A stretch of 64,000 nucleotides of DNA from a gamma proteobacterium endosymbiont of Lamellibrachia anaximandri (GCA_016756855.1 JAESPD010000006.1:1-64000), one strand, 5' to 3'. Shown: positions 47,295 to 57,407, counted from the first letter of the stretch. The notes: generated by a model from the sequence alone, not told the origin. Translations and numbers: made by a program.

Positions 47295-47471
47295 TACTTG
47301 AGATTGCAGCAACGCGAAAAACGTAAAGTTTCTTTATAGGAAAATCACTCAAGACACCAACACCTGAACTGTTCCAAGAAGCAACAGGAAAATAATATAA
47401 CTCCGCGTTCTTTGCGGCATTGCGGCCTTCGCGTTACCAACACCCAGGCTGACTGAAACGAGACAGAGACT

Positions 47472-50400
47472 ATGTTCGGCAAAAAAGAGACCAAGACCTT
47501 CAAGTACCCTGGAATCCGCAAGGCGATGGACGGTAATACCGCAGTCATCATGTGCGAGCGTGAGGCATCCGATGCAGCCGGCGCCTATCCCATCACACCG
47601 TCGACCCAGATGGGTGAATATTGGGCGGAAGAGATGGCCAAGGGGCATGTGAATATCTCGGACCGCGCTCTGATCTTCGTGGAACCTGAATCTGAACACG
47701 CTGCAGCCGCAGTTACCGCAGGCATGTCAATGACCGGCTTGCGTTCCACCAATTTTTCATCGGCCCAGGGCGTCGCGTTCATGCACGAGTCCCTCTATGC
47801 CGCAGCCGGGAAACGCCTTCCCTACGTGCTGAACATCGGTTGCCGCGCCATCACCAAGGCGTCCCTCAACGTCCACTGCGGCCACGATGATTTTCACTGC
47901 GTCGACGACACCGGCTTCTTCCAGCTCTTCGCCAACGATGCCCAGGGTGCCGCCGACCTCAACCTGATCGGCCGCAAGATCGCCGAGCTGTCGCTGACCC
48001 CATCGGTGGTGGCCCAGGATGGCTTTCTCACCACCCATCTGATCGAACCCCTGCAGGTGCCCGAACGCGAGTTGATCGCGGAATTCCTCGGCCGTCCCGA
48101 TGACGAGATCGAATCCCCCACCCCGGCGCAAAAGATGCTCTACGGCGAGAAACGACGTCGCATCCCCATGATCTGGGACGTGGACAACCCGATGCAGTCA
48201 GGCGGGGTACAGAACCAGGACGCCTACATGCAGACTCAGGCGGCGCAGCGTCCCTACTTCTACGACCATATCGCCGACCTCACCGAACAGGTGATGGACG
48301 AATACTACGAACTGACCGGCCGCCGCTACGACCGCATCGGCAGCTTTAATGCCGACAAGGCCGACTATCTGATCGTAGGCATGGGCTCGATGGTGGTACA
48401 GGCTCGCAGTGTAGCCGAATATCTGGCAAAGACCCGCCAACTGAAGATAGGCGTGGTCGATGTCACCCTGTTCCGCCCCTTCCCCGGCGACCTGCTCGGT
48501 AAAGCGCTACAGGGCAAAAAAGGGGTAGTAGTGCTTGAGCGCACCGACCAACCACTGGCGGAAGATCTTCCACTGATGCGTGAGATACGCGCCTCCCTCT
48601 CCAAGTGCATGGAAAACGGTCAGGCTGACGGTAAGCAACCCTATCCCGACTACGCCACCTACAGAACCCTGAAAGACGCGCCGCGCCTCTACTCCGGCGC
48701 CTACGGCATGGGCTCTCGCGACCTGCAGCCGGAGGGGCTGATCGGCGCAATTGAGAACATGTTGCCCGATGGCGATCAGAAGACTTTCTTCTACCTCGGC
48801 ATCGACTTCGTGCGCGAAGAAGCGGCCAATCCGAAGCAGGAGATCCATATCCAGAAGCTGCTGGATGCCTACCCCAATGTGGGCGAACTTTCGGTGCACG
48901 GCTCCGAAAACCCCAATCTGATGCCGGAAGGTTCCATCACGGTACGCATGCACTCGGTGGGGGGCTGGGGCGCCATCACTACCGGCAAGAACCTGGTGAT
49001 GACCCTCTACGACCTGCTCGGCTACGAGATCAAGGCGAACCCGAAGTATGGATCCGAAAAGAAGGGTCAGCCCACCACCTACTATCTGTCAGCGGCCCCC
49101 ACGCCGATCCCGCTCAACTGCGAATACCACTATGTGGACGTGGTGCTGAGCCCCGATCCCAACGTATATAGCCATTCCAACCCGCTCTCCGGCCTGAAAA
49201 AAGGCGGCACCCTGATCATCCAGTCCAGTCTGGAGAGTCCCGAGGCGGTCTGGGCCAGCTTTCCACGCTGGATGCAGCAGCAGGCAGTGGAGAACGAGAT
49301 CCAGATCTTCTACATCGACGGCTTCAAGATCGCCCGGGAAGAGGCCTCCAATCCGGAGCTGCAGCTGCGCATGCAGGGCAACGCCTTCCAGGGGGCCTTC
49401 TTCGCCGGTTCACCATTGTTGGAGATGGCCGGTCTCGACGAAAACAAGCTGTTCAAATCGATCGAAGACCAGTTGCAGGACAAGTTCGGCGCCAAAGGCA
49501 AACGCGTAGTGGATGACAACCTGCGCATCGTGCGCCGTGGTTTCGACGAGATCCACTCCATCACCGATATGCAGGTGGGTCCCCAAAGCGTCAGCCAGCT
49601 GAAGAAAGAGATCGGTCTGCCGGTTATGCTGAAACAACTGCCCGAAAGCAGCGGCGGCATCTCCGACATACACCGCTTCTGGGAACAGACCGGCAGCTTC
49701 TACGCCAGCGGCAAGGGTTCCGACAACCTGGCCGACCCCTATCAGGCACTGTCGTTGGTACCCGCCTCCACCGGCATCTTCCGTGATATGACCCAGATCC
49801 GCTTCGAATATCCGAAGTGGGTGGCTGAGAACTGCACCGCTTGCGGTGACTGCTATACCATCTGCCCCGACTCTTCGATCCCCGGCCTGGTCAACACCGT
49901 CGGCGAAATCTTCACATCAGTCATCAACAGGATCGAGACGGGGGGCATGCCGACCCAGTACCTGCGCCGTGAAACCCGCAAGGTGGAGAAGCGACTGCGC
50001 GAACTGATCAATGAACAGGGCGAGAGCGCCGAGGTACGCACCTTGCTCGACCGGGCGATCCTCGAAACCATCGCTGCAAGTGACCAGGAGGAGGATGCCG
50101 AGGACACAGAAACACGCAGAAGCGACCTGGAGGCGGAGTTCGGCCGCTTTGTCGATGCGCTGGGCAGCTTCGATTTCGCTGCCACCAAGCCCTACTGGAA
50201 CCTCAAAGAGAAGAAGGCGCCCAACTCTGGCGGACTCTTCTCCATCACCATCAACCCCTATACCTGCAAGGGCTGCATGGAGTGCATCGATGTCTGTGAC
50301 GACTTGGCGTTGATCGCCGAACCGCAGGACGACGCAGCCATCGAAAAGATGCGCAACGACTGGAACTTCTGGCTCGACCTGCCCACCAGCAACGAGTCCT

Positions 50401-52409
50401 ACAATCGCATTGACGATCTCGACGAGAAGATCGGCGCACTACAGACCCTGTTGCTCGACAAACAGAACTACAGCTCGATGGACTGCGGCGACGGCTCCTG
50501 CCTCGGCTGCGGCGAAAAGACCGCCACCCATCTCTTCACCGGTACAGTAACTGCGCTGATGCAGCCACGGGTAAAAAAGGAACTGACCAAACTGGACAAT
50601 CTGATCGCCGGTCTGGAACAACACATCCGCCTCAAGCTCGCCTCCGGTGTCGACCTGAGTGACCCGGACGCCCTCATCAACGCAGCGGATAGCAACGAGG
50701 GCGACCTGACCCTCTCCCGCCTCAGCGACAGCATCGACCCAGACCACGAAAGCACCCTGGTGGACAAGGAGTGGCTAAAGTGGGTCACCGGCCTACTCAA
50801 CGAGCTGCGCGATCTGCACTGGCGCTACCGCGAGGGACCGACCAAGAATGGCCGCGCGGAGATGGGCATTGTCAACGCCACCGGCTGTACCTCGGTATGG
50901 GGATCCACCTATCCCTTCAACCCCTATCCGTTCCCCTGGACCAGCCATCTGTTCCAGGACAGCCCATCCGTCGCAATGGGGCTGTTCGAAGGCCACATGG
51001 CGAAGATGGCAGACGGATTCAAGGCGATCCGCTGCGCCGAACTTGAACTGGCCGGCAAATACAACCCAACGGAACATGAGCCCTTCTTCCAGCAGTACAG
51101 CTGGAAAAAGTTCACAGACGAAGAGTGGCTGATGTGCCCGCCGGTGGTCGCGGTGGGCGGCGACGGCGCCATGTACGACATCGGCTTCCAGAACCTCTCC
51201 CGGGCACTTGCATCGGGGATGCCGATCAAGGTGCTGGTGCTCGATACACAAGTCTACTCCAACACCGGGGGTCAGGCCTGCACCTCGGGCTTCATCTCTC
51301 AGGTGGCCGACATGTCCCCCTACGGCAAAGCGATGAAAGGCAAAGAGGAGATCCGCAAGGAGATGAGCCTGATCGGCATGGCGCACCGCACCTCGTATGT
51401 GCTGCAGGGCTCTGTCAGCAACACCACCCATCTGATCGAGGGCTATATCGATGGCCTCAACAGCCGCCGTCCGGCACTCTTCAACATCTACGCAGTCTGC
51501 CAGCCGGAGCATGGGGTGGCCGACGACGCCACCGCACGCCAGTCGAAAATTGCCGTGGAATCCCGCGCCTATCCGCTTTTGAAGTTCGACCCGGATGCCG
51601 GCGAGACTCTGCAGGATTGCATCGACCTGGAGGGCAACCCCGCCATCGAGGAGGATTGGCCCTCCTACAGCCTCGATTATATCGATGAGAACAACCAGGA
51701 GGCGAAGCTGGATGTACCCATGACCTTCGCTGACTTCGCCGTTACCGAAGGCCGCTTCCGCAAACACTTTCGCAAAGCGCCGCAGGAGACCTGGGGTGAG
51801 GAGATGATCCCCTTCCACAAGTTCCTCGATCTGGACGAAGACGAGCGCGAGGGTAACTACCCCTACATCTGGGGTGTTGATGGCAAAAACCACCTGATGC
51901 GCATCCTCTGCTCCGCAGAGATCGTCAAATCTGCCGAAGAGCGCCGCCAGTTCTGGCACCAACTCAAGGGCATCGCCGGGGAACTCAATAAGGTCGATGT
52001 CAACGCTTTGGTGGAGCAGGCCAAGGTCGATATGGCCAACCGCCTCAGCTCCACCCTGCTGTCGATGGCTGCATCAGGCAATGCAACTGCGCTGGCGGGA
52101 TCTATTTCAGCAAATGGCCACACTCCTGATGGGGGAAAAGGCGCCGCGCCTGCCGGAGATTTCGAACCTGTCTGGATCGAGACCCCGGAATGCACCGCCT
52201 GCGACGAGTGCACCGATATCAATCCAAAGATCTTCGCCTACAACGACGACAAGCTCGCCGTGGTCATAGATCCCCAGGGAGGTACTTACAAGGACATAGT
52301 CAAGGCAGCAGAGAAGTGCACCGCCGGTTGCCTGCATCCCGGCACCCCCTGGAACATGGCCGAGAAGGATATCGAGAAGCTGGTGAAACGGGCGGAAAAA
52401 TTTCAGTAA
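47472..52409 (+). CDS. nifJ: Pyruvate:ferredoxin (flavodoxin) oxidoreductase, extended form
   Basis: The 1,645-residue single-chain 2-oxoacid oxidoreductase opens with GNTAVIMCEREASDAAGAYP and ITPSTQMGEYWAEE, then the gamma-type domain (HSVGGWGAITTGKNLVMTLY), ferredoxin clusters near residues 790 (CTACGDCYTICP) and 931 (CKGCMECIDVC), a Cys-rich GDGSCLGCGEKTATH near 1006, and a thiamine-diphosphate domain with GDGAMYDIGFQN near 1230. It reversibly interconverts pyruvate + CoA with acetyl-CoA + CO2 + reduced ferredoxin. Classic enzymes have about 1,170-1,230 residues. Extra length here is an acidic insert between the two clusters, an insert after residue 1020 and a C-terminal ferredoxin-like tail (CTACDECTDINPKIF from about 1573). 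The setting with RNF and ppsA favours operation as pyruvate synthase (inference). Confidence 0.92.
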   Translation: MFGKKETKTFKYPGIRKAMDGNTAVIMCEREASDAAGAYPITPSTQMGEYWAEEMAKGHVNISDRALIFVEPESEHAAAAVTAGMSMTGLRSTNFSSAQGVAFMHESLYAAAGKRLPYVLNIGCRAITKASLNVHCGHDDFHCVDDTGFFQLFANDAQGAADLNLIGRKIAELSLTPSVVAQDGFLTTHLIEPLQVPERELIAEFLGRPDDEIESPTPAQKMLYGEKRRRIPMIWDVDNPMQSGGVQNQDAYMQTQAAQRPYFYDHIADLTEQVMDEYYELTGRRYDRIGSFNADKADYLIVGMGSMVVQARSVAEYLAKTRQLKIGVVDVTLFRPFPGDLLGKALQGKKGVVVLERTDQPLAEDLPLMREIRASLSKCMENGQADGKQPYPDYATYRTLKDAPRLYSGAYGMGSRDLQPEGLIGAIENMLPDGDQKTFFYLGIDFVREEAANPKQEIHIQKLLDAYPNVGELSVHGSENPNLMPEGSITVRMHSVGGWGAITTGKNLVMTLYDLLGYEIKANPKYGSEKKGQPTTYYLSAAPTPIPLNCEYHYVDVVLSPDPNVYSHSNPLSGLKKGGTLIIQSSLESPEAVWASFPRWMQQQAVENEIQIFYIDGFKIAREEASNPELQLRMQGNAFQGAFFAGSPLLEMAGLDENKLFKSIEDQLQDKFGAKGKRVVDDNLRIVRRGFDEIHSITDMQVGPQSVSQLKKEIGLPVMLKQLPESSGGISDIHRFWEQTGSFYASGKGSDNLADPYQALSLVPASTGIFRDMTQIRFEYPKWVAENCTACGDCYTICPDSSIPGLVNTVGEIFTSVINRIETGGMPTQYLRRETRKVEKRLRELINEQGESAEVRTLLDRAILETIAASDQEEDAEDTETRRSDLEAEFGRFVDALGSFDFAATKPYWNLKEKKAPNSGGLFSITINPYTCKGCMECIDVCDDLALIAEPQDDAAIEKMRNDWNFWLDLPTSNESYNRIDDLDEKIGALQTLLLDKQNYSSMDCGDGSCLGCGEKTATHLFTGTVTALMQPRVKKELTKLDNLIAGLEQHIRLKLASGVDLSDPDALINAADSNEGDLTLSRLSDSIDPDHESTLVDKEWLKWVTGLLNELRDLHWRYREGPTKNGRAEMGIVNATGCTSVWGSTYPFNPYPFPWTSHLFQDSPSVAMGLFEGHMAKMADGFKAIRCAELELAGKYNPTEHEPFFQQYSWKKFTDEEWLMCPPVVAVGGDGAMYDIGFQNLSRALASGMPIKVLVLDTQVYSNTGGQACTSGFISQVADMSPYGKAMKGKEEIRKEMSLIGMAHRTSYVLQGSVSNTTHLIEGYIDGLNSRRPALFNIYAVCQPEHGVADDATARQSKIAVESRAYPLLKFDPDAGETLQDCIDLEGNPAIEEDWPSYSLDYIDENNQEAKLDVPMTFADFAVTEGRFRKHFRKAPQETWGEEMIPFHKFLDLDEDEREGNYPYIWGVDGKNHLMRILCSAEIVKSAEERRQFWHQLKGIAGELNKVDVNALVEQAKVDMANRLSSTLLSMAASGNATALAGSISANGHTPDGGKGAAPAGDFEPVWIETPECTACDECTDINPKIFAYNDDKLAVVIDPQGGTYKDIVKAAEKCTAGCLHPGTPWNMAEKDIEKLVKRAEKFQ

Positions 52410-52478
52410 CAACTTAGGACAAAAAACTATTAAGATCTGTGCTCCGATAATTAACGACCAAACTGTAGAGAAATAAAC

Positions 52479-52976
52479 ATGGCAAAAATTACACTCAAAG
52501 GAAACGAGATCAACACCAGTGGTGAACTGCCTGCCGTCGGTTCCGACGCTCCGGCGTTCAGCCTCACCGCAGGGGATCTGTCCAACAAAGGACTGGAGGA
52601 TTTTTCCGGGAAAAAAGTACTGCTGAACATCGTGCCCAGTCTGGACACAGCAACCTGTGCCGCTTCGGCCCGTAAGTTCAATGAGAACTTCAGCAATCGC
52701 GATGACGCAGTCTGCCTGGTGATCTCCTGTGACCTACCCTTCGCACAAGGCCGCTTCTGCACCGCCGAAGGCCTCGAAAACGTGGTTTCTCTGTCACTGA
52801 TGAAGAGCAAGGCATTTGCCAAGGACTATGGCCTGCTGATCACCGACGGCCCTCTGGAAGGCTTGTGCTCCCGCGCGATCGTCATCGTTGAAGGCGGCAA
52901 AGTAACCTACACCCAGCAGGTTCCCGAGATCGTCGATGAGCCCGACTACGACGCTGCACTGAAAGCCCTGGGCTGA
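52479..52976 (+). CDS. tpx: Thiol peroxidase Tpx (atypical 2-Cys peroxiredoxin)
   Basis: The 165-residue protein has peroxidatic Cys60 in PSLDTATCAASARKFNE and resolving Cys94 in CDLPFAQGRFCTAEGLENV, the exact positions known for E. coli Tpx. It reduces H2O2 and alkyl hydroperoxides using thioredoxin. It lies between nifJ and rnfC in the same direction, so it probably protects the oxygen-sensitive PFOR and RNF iron-sulfur clusters. Confidence 0.94.
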   Translation: MAKITLKGNEINTSGELPAVGSDAPAFSLTAGDLSNKGLEDFSGKKVLLNIVPSLDTATCAASARKFNENFSNRDDAVCLVISCDLPFAQGRFCTAEGLENVVSLSLMKSKAFAKDYGLLITDGPLEGLCSRAIVIVEGGKVTYTQQVPEIVDEPDYDAALKALG

Positions 52977-53011
52977 TAACGCCCACAGTATCCTGGGATT
53001 AGGTCAAAGCA

Positions 53012-54352
53012 ATGTCACTGTTTAATCTTTTTGGACGCCCAAGCTTCAATCACGGCATCCATCCGCCAAGCAACAAAACAGTGACAGGCAAGACGCCGAT
53101 ACGTCGTCTGCCCTTTCCCGGGATGCTGGTTATCCCCCTCAACCAGCATATCGGCAAACCTGCCATCCCGATCGTCAGAAAGGGTGATGAGGTGGTACGG
53201 GGACAGCCTGTCGCAAAAGCAGATGGGTTTGTTTCAGTGCCGATACACGCACCTGCCACCGGGCGCATCAAAGGCATCGAACTGATGCCCACTGCCCTGG
53301 GTAAGAATGCGCCCTCCATTCTTCTCGAAGTTTATGAGGGTGCCACCCAGGAAGTGCTCTGGGGAGAGGAACAGACAATTGGTGACATGTCGGATGAGGC
53401 CTTGCGTCAGGCCATTCAGGACAGCGGCATGGTGGGTCTGGGAGGCGCAGCCTTCCCTTCTCACGTCAAGCTCACTATCCCGGAAGACAAGTCTGTTGAC
53501 ACACTGGTAGTCAACGGCTGTGAATGCGAACCCTACCTCAGCTGCGATCACCGCATGATGCTGGAGCATCCCCGTGCTTTGATGCGCGGCATTCGCTATG
53601 CCATGCGCGCCACCGGAACCCAACAGGCGGTAATCGGCATCGAAGACAACAAGATGGACGCAGTGGAGACATTGCGCGCCAACCTGCCCAGAGACGGCAG
53701 CATCAGTGTCGAGGCTGTGGAAACCAAATATCCCCAGGGCTCGGAAAAGATGCTGATCAAATCGCTACTGGGCCGCGAGGTGCCTGCCGGCGGCATACCG
53801 TCTGAAATCGGTGTCGTGGTGAATAATGTCGGCACCCTGGCTGCTCTGGGCCAGTTACTACCCAAAGGGGAGGGTCTGATAGAACGTGTCATCACCGTTG
53901 CCGGTCCCGGAGTCAAACAACCAGGCAACTATCTCGTGCCCCTGGGCACCCCTATCGGATTTGTTTTGGATCAGGTGGGTTATGAAGGATCACAAACCGA
54001 ATTCATTCTCGGTGGGCCGATGATGGGGCCCGCAGTCTCTGCGCTGGATACGCCGGTCACCAAGGGCACTTCCGGGCTGCTGGTGCTCAACGAACCGGAC
54101 ATCGAATCCGAGACGCTGCGGATCTGGCCTTGCATCAGGTGCGCCCGCTGTGTCGACGCCTGCCCGATGCACCTCAACCCCTCACACCTGGGCCAGCTCG
54201 CTGCAAAACGCAAATACGAAACCATGGCTGAGGAATTCCACCTGAACGACTGCTTCGAATGCGGTAGCTGTTCCTATGTCTGCCCCTCGAATATCCCACT
54301 GGTGCAGTATTTTCGTATCGCCAAAGCGATCAACCGAGAGCAGGCGGCTTGA
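53012..54352 (+). CDS. rnfC: RNF complex subunit RnfC
   Basis: The 446-residue protein has the NADH/FMN-binding part (GMVGLGGAAFPSHVKLTIPE; VNGCECEPYLSCDHRMMLEH) and two [4Fe-4S] motifs, CIRCARCVDACPMHLNP and CFECGSCSYVCPSNIP, near the C-terminus. It lacks the long Ala/Lys-rich C-terminal extension of enterobacterial RsxC. Known role: peripheral NADH dehydrogenase module of RNF. The stop overlaps the TTG start of rnfD. Confidence 0.94.
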   Translation: MSLFNLFGRPSFNHGIHPPSNKTVTGKTPIRRLPFPGMLVIPLNQHIGKPAIPIVRKGDEVVRGQPVAKADGFVSVPIHAPATGRIKGIELMPTALGKNAPSILLEVYEGATQEVLWGEEQTIGDMSDEALRQAIQDSGMVGLGGAAFPSHVKLTIPEDKSVDTLVVNGCECEPYLSCDHRMMLEHPRALMRGIRYAMRATGTQQAVIGIEDNKMDAVETLRANLPRDGSISVEAVETKYPQGSEKMLIKSLLGREVPAGGIPSEIGVVVNNVGTLAALGQLLPKGEGLIERVITVAGPGVKQPGNYLVPLGTPIGFVLDQVGYEGSQTEFILGGPMMGPAVSALDTPVTKGTSGLLVLNEPDIESETLRIWPCIRCARCVDACPMHLNPSHLGQLAAKRKYETMAEEFHLNDCFECGSCSYVCPSNIPLVQYFRIAKAINREQAA

Positions 54353-55395
54353 AAAAAAGCAAATCACAAATCGAGCTTCGCACCACTCCTCATACCCACG
54401 CCGCTGGTGATGTGGTGAAGATCATGCGCAACGTGGTCTATGCCCTGCTGCCGATTGCCGGTTTCGCGATCTGGCAGTTCGGCCTGAGCGCCCTCGCACT
54501 GCTGATCACGGTCACCCTCAGCTGTCTGCTCACAGAGCGCTTTTTCAACTGGATGGGTAGTGGTTACAACAGCCTTGGAGACTGGTCGGCAACTATCACC
54601 GGCATTCTGCTGGCCCTGACGCTGCCACCCGCCTTTCCGTTGTGGATGGGAGCCGTTGCAGGTATTGCCGCCATTGCATTGGGCAAGGCGCTCTTTGGCG
54701 GACTTGGCATGAACGTGCTCAACCCCGCCCTGGTGGGGCGTGCCTTTGTACAGGCGGCTTTTCCCGTGGCCATTACAACCTGGACCCCTGCCTTCTTCGA
54801 TGGCCGCTTCAGCCAGTTTGCCCCCTCTACACTGGCGTTGCCTTTTCTTCGTCCACCGAGTGTGGACCACTGGATAGAGCTGTTGCAGGTCGACGCCTTC
54901 TCTGGTGCCACTCCCCTTGCCCTGTATAAATTCGAAGGCATTCAGACGGATACCGTCGAACTGTTGACCGGTATGACAACGGGCTCTGCCGGGGAAACCT
55001 CCGCACTGTTGATATTGGTCTGTGGTCTCTATCTTGCCTTTCGACGAATGCTCGACTGGAGAATTCCGCTCACCGTAATGGGCGGTGTGGCACTAACATC
55101 TGCCCTGCTGTCTCTTTTCGATCCTGAACGGGCGCCCGATACGGTATTCATGCTTTTCTCCGGCGGTCTGATGCTGGGCGCCTGGTTCATGGCATCCGAC
55201 ATGGTGGGCTCTCCGGTCACCCCGCTCGGCATCCTCATCTATGGCCTGTTGATCGGATCTCTGACTGTTGTCATCCGTGTCTATGGCGGACTCACCGAAG
55301 GGGTGATGTACGCCATCCTCCTGGGCAATGCGGCCACACCACTCATCGAACAGATTACACAACCCCGTGTCTTCGGGCAGAGGGCAAGTAAGTGA
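54349..55395 (+). CDS. rnfD: RNF complex membrane subunit RnfD
   Basis: The 348-residue polytopic membrane protein starts at TTG 54349, overlapping the rnfC stop (TTGA). Hydrophobic helices alternate throughout. The covalent FMN site is visible as AFSGATPLALYK, in which a Thr carries FMN. Other RnfD text: GGLGMNVLNPALVGRAFVQA and SDMVGSPVTPLG. Known role: ion-translocating flavoprotein partner of RnfG. Confidence 0.94.
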   Translation: MKKSKSQIELRTTPHTHAAGDVVKIMRNVVYALLPIAGFAIWQFGLSALALLITVTLSCLLTERFFNWMGSGYNSLGDWSATITGILLALTLPPAFPLWMGAVAGIAAIALGKALFGGLGMNVLNPALVGRAFVQAAFPVAITTWTPAFFDGRFSQFAPSTLALPFLRPPSVDHWIELLQVDAFSGATPLALYKFEGIQTDTVELLTGMTTGSAGETSALLILVCGLYLAFRRMLDWRIPLTVMGGVALTSALLSLFDPERAPDTVFMLFSGGLMLGAWFMASDMVGSPVTPLGILIYGLLIGSLTVVIRVYGGLTEGVMYAILLGNAATPLIEQITQPRVFGQRASK

Positions 55396-56114
55396 GTGTC
55401 GCGGAAGAGCAGCTGCAGCAACCTGCTACCCCGGCAGGTCCGATGATAAGAACCCTGATGGGCGTCGCCATGCTCTCAGGTCTACTGGTGGTGCTCACCT
55501 TCCATTTCACTAAACCCTATATCGACGAGAACCAGCGCCGCGCCATAGAAGCGGCACTCTTTCAGGTAGTCCCCGGCGCAGTGACGCGGAGGGACTTTAT
55601 GGTGACGGAAAAAGGTATCTTTCCCGCCACGGAAAAGAAACAACCCGGTGACATGCGGTTCTACGCCGGATACGACGACAAGGGAAATTTGCTCGGCATC
55701 GCCGCCAATACAAGAGCCCAGGGTTATGCCAACCTGATCCACCTGCTCTACGGATACGACCCGGTTTGTCAATGCATTCGCGGCATCAAGGTACTGAAAC
55801 TGGCCGAGACCCCTGGGCTGGGTGACAAGATCATTACCGATCCGGTCTTCGTGGCCAACTTCGAGGCGCTGGACGTTAGACTCGCTGAAGACGGAAAGGC
55901 GCTGGCCAATGAGATCGTTACCGTCAAACACGGCAGCAAACAAAATTCGTGGGAGATCGATGCCATCTCCGGCGCCACCATCTCGTCCAAGGCAGTCGGC
56001 AAGGCGCTGAACGAATCAGCAAAGGTACTGTTGCCGATGTTGGTGCCGCATCTTGAAGCCATCGTGACGATAATCGACGAACAGGTGACAGGCGGTGAAG
56101 CCAACAATATGTAG
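55392..56114 (+). CDS. rnfG: RNF complex subunit RnfG
   Basis: The 240-residue protein starts at GTG 55392, overlapping the rnfD stop (GTGA). It has one N-terminal helix (about residues 20-38, LMGVAMLSGLLVVLTF) and a periplasmic domain with covalent FMN motif ISGATISSKAVGKALN. GFRVLK-type text is present as CIRGIKVLKLAETPGLGDK. The last residues (EANNM) and the TAG stop run into a REP-like element, so the native C-terminus may have been trimmed or altered. Confidence 0.93.
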   Translation: MSVAEEQLQQPATPAGPMIRTLMGVAMLSGLLVVLTFHFTKPYIDENQRRAIEAALFQVVPGAVTRRDFMVTEKGIFPATEKKQPGDMRFYAGYDDKGNLLGIAANTRAQGYANLIHLLYGYDPVCQCIRGIKVLKLAETPGLGDKIITDPVFVANFEALDVRLAEDGKALANEIVTVKHGSKQNSWEIDAISGATISSKAVGKALNESAKVLLPMLVPHLEAIVTIIDEQVTGGEANNM

Positions 56115-56144
56115 GCCCGATCCGCTACGCTTGAACCGGCCTAC
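56111..56144 (-). repeat. REP-like element at the rnfG stop codon
   Basis: It is bounded by GTAGGCC (56111-56117) and GGCCTAC (56138-56144). On the minus strand it reads GTAG, CCGGTTC, loop AAGCGTAGCG, GATCGGG, the same family as 11562 and 60179. The TAG within the left end is the stop codon of rnfG. It lies in the 62-base gap between rnfG and rnfE inside the operon. Confidence 0.7.
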
Positions 56145-56176
56145 AGACTGATGACCTTTCAATCCGAGATTGAAAC

Positions 56177-56824
56177 ATGGCAAGAAAACAAAACAACACA
56201 ATAACCTGGGATACCTTCTCCGAAGGCCTCTGGCGTGAAAACCCGGTTTTCGCCATGCTCCTCGGTATGTGTCCGGTACTGGCCGTCACCAACTCCGCCA
56301 TCAATGCACTGGCAATGGGGGTTGCAACCACCTTTGTTTTGCTGGCATCCGGCATTCTGATCTCGTTGCTGCGCCGACAGATACCCAAACAGGTGCGCAT
56401 CGCCACCTATATCGTCATCATCGCCACCTTCGTCACTATCGTCGACTACTCCATCCAGGCCATCTCGCTGGATCTATACAACGCACTCGGCGCTTTCATC
56501 CAGTTGATCGTGGTGAATTGCATGATATTGGGACGCGCTGAAGCCTACGCATCAAAGAACAGACCACTGAAGGCATTCGTCAATGCACTGGGCATGGGGG
56601 CCGGTTTTACCTTTGCCCTGCTCTGCCTGGGGGTCGTCAGAGAGGTATTGGGCGCCGGCAAGCTCTTTGGCTTCGACCTCTTCGGGCCACAGTTCGAACC
56701 CTGGGTCGTCATGGTATTGCCCGCCGGAGGTTTCATCGTGCTCGGCGCATGGCTGCTATTGTTTGAATGGTTCAAACAGCGAAAGGCGCTGAGTGAATCA
56801 GAGGCAGTGGTGGAAGCAAGATGA
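56177..56824 (+). CDS. rnfE: RNF complex membrane subunit RnfE
   Basis: The 215-residue protein has six predicted membrane helices and the family opening WDTFSEGLWRENPVFAMLLG and MCPVLAVTNSAINALAMGVA, later VVNCMILGRAEAYASKNRPL. Together with RnfA it forms the pseudo-symmetric membrane core with an intramembrane iron-sulfur site. The stop overlaps the rnfA start (ATGA). Confidence 0.95.
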   Translation: MARKQNNTITWDTFSEGLWRENPVFAMLLGMCPVLAVTNSAINALAMGVATTFVLLASGILISLLRRQIPKQVRIATYIVIIATFVTIVDYSIQAISLDLYNALGAFIQLIVVNCMILGRAEAYASKNRPLKAFVNALGMGAGFTFALLCLGVVREVLGAGKLFGFDLFGPQFEPWVVMVLPAGGFIVLGAWLLLFEWFKQRKALSESEAVVEAR

Positions 56825-57405
56825 ATTATGAATCACTCAGCTTTATCTTTCTGAATGCCGTGCTGGCCAATAACTTCGTGCTCGCCCTGTTTCTCGGCCT
56901 TTGTCCTTTCCTGGGCGTATCTGGAAAATTGAACACTGCAGTGCCGATGGGATTGGCAACGATGTTCGTGATGCTGGTGAGTTCGGTCTGTGCCTACGGA
57001 ATCAATATCGTGCTGGTCGGTTTGGATATCGAATTTCTGCGCTTGATCGCCTACATCGTAGTGATTGCCAGTGCCGTCCAGCTGGTCGAGATGACACTGA
57101 AAAAATTCTCCCCCGGCCTGTTTCGCGCTTTGGGTATCTTCCTTCCCTTGATCACCACCAATTGCGCGATTCTTGGCCTGGCGCTTTTCCAAACCTTCAA
57201 GGAGTATGATTTCCTGCAGTCGCTGGTCTACGCATTGGGAGCGGGCACCGGCTTTATCCTGGCCATTATGCTGATGGCAGGACTGCGGGAAAAACTTGAG
57301 CTTTCAAATCTCCCCAGTGTGACCCAGGGTGCGGCCGTCAGTCTGATGCTGGGCGGATTGCTCTCCCTGTCATTTATGGGCTTTGCCGGACTTGGAGGGC
57401 AATAG
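56821..57405 (+). CDS. rnfA: RNF complex membrane subunit RnfA
   Basis: The 194-residue six-helix protein has NNFVLALFLGLCPFLGVSGK near the N-terminus and LPLITTNCAILGLALF in the middle, with the conserved cysteines of the RnfA/E pair. It is coupled to rnfE by ATGA and followed after 2 bases by the small Cys-rich gene. Confidence 0.95.
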   Translation: MNYESLSFIFLNAVLANNFVLALFLGLCPFLGVSGKLNTAVPMGLATMFVMLVSSVCAYGINIVLVGLDIEFLRLIAYIVVIASAVQLVEMTLKKFSPGLFRALGIFLPLITTNCAILGLALFQTFKEYDFLQSLVYALGAGTGFILAIMLMAGLREKLELSNLPSVTQGAAVSLMLGGLLSLSFMGFAGLGGQ

Positions 57406-57407
57406 GG

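Noticed and set aside
47295..47471. Another mobile repeat between rnfB and nifJ
   Set aside because: CGCGTTCTTTGCGG and CCTTCGCGTTA resemble arms of MITE-like repeats, but there is no convincing opposite arm; I would not call it.
47472..52409. Nitrogen-fixation island on account of nifJ and rnf
   Set aside because: No nifHDK, nifENB or nif regulators are present. The PFOR/RNF/ppsA combination is explained by carbon metabolism.
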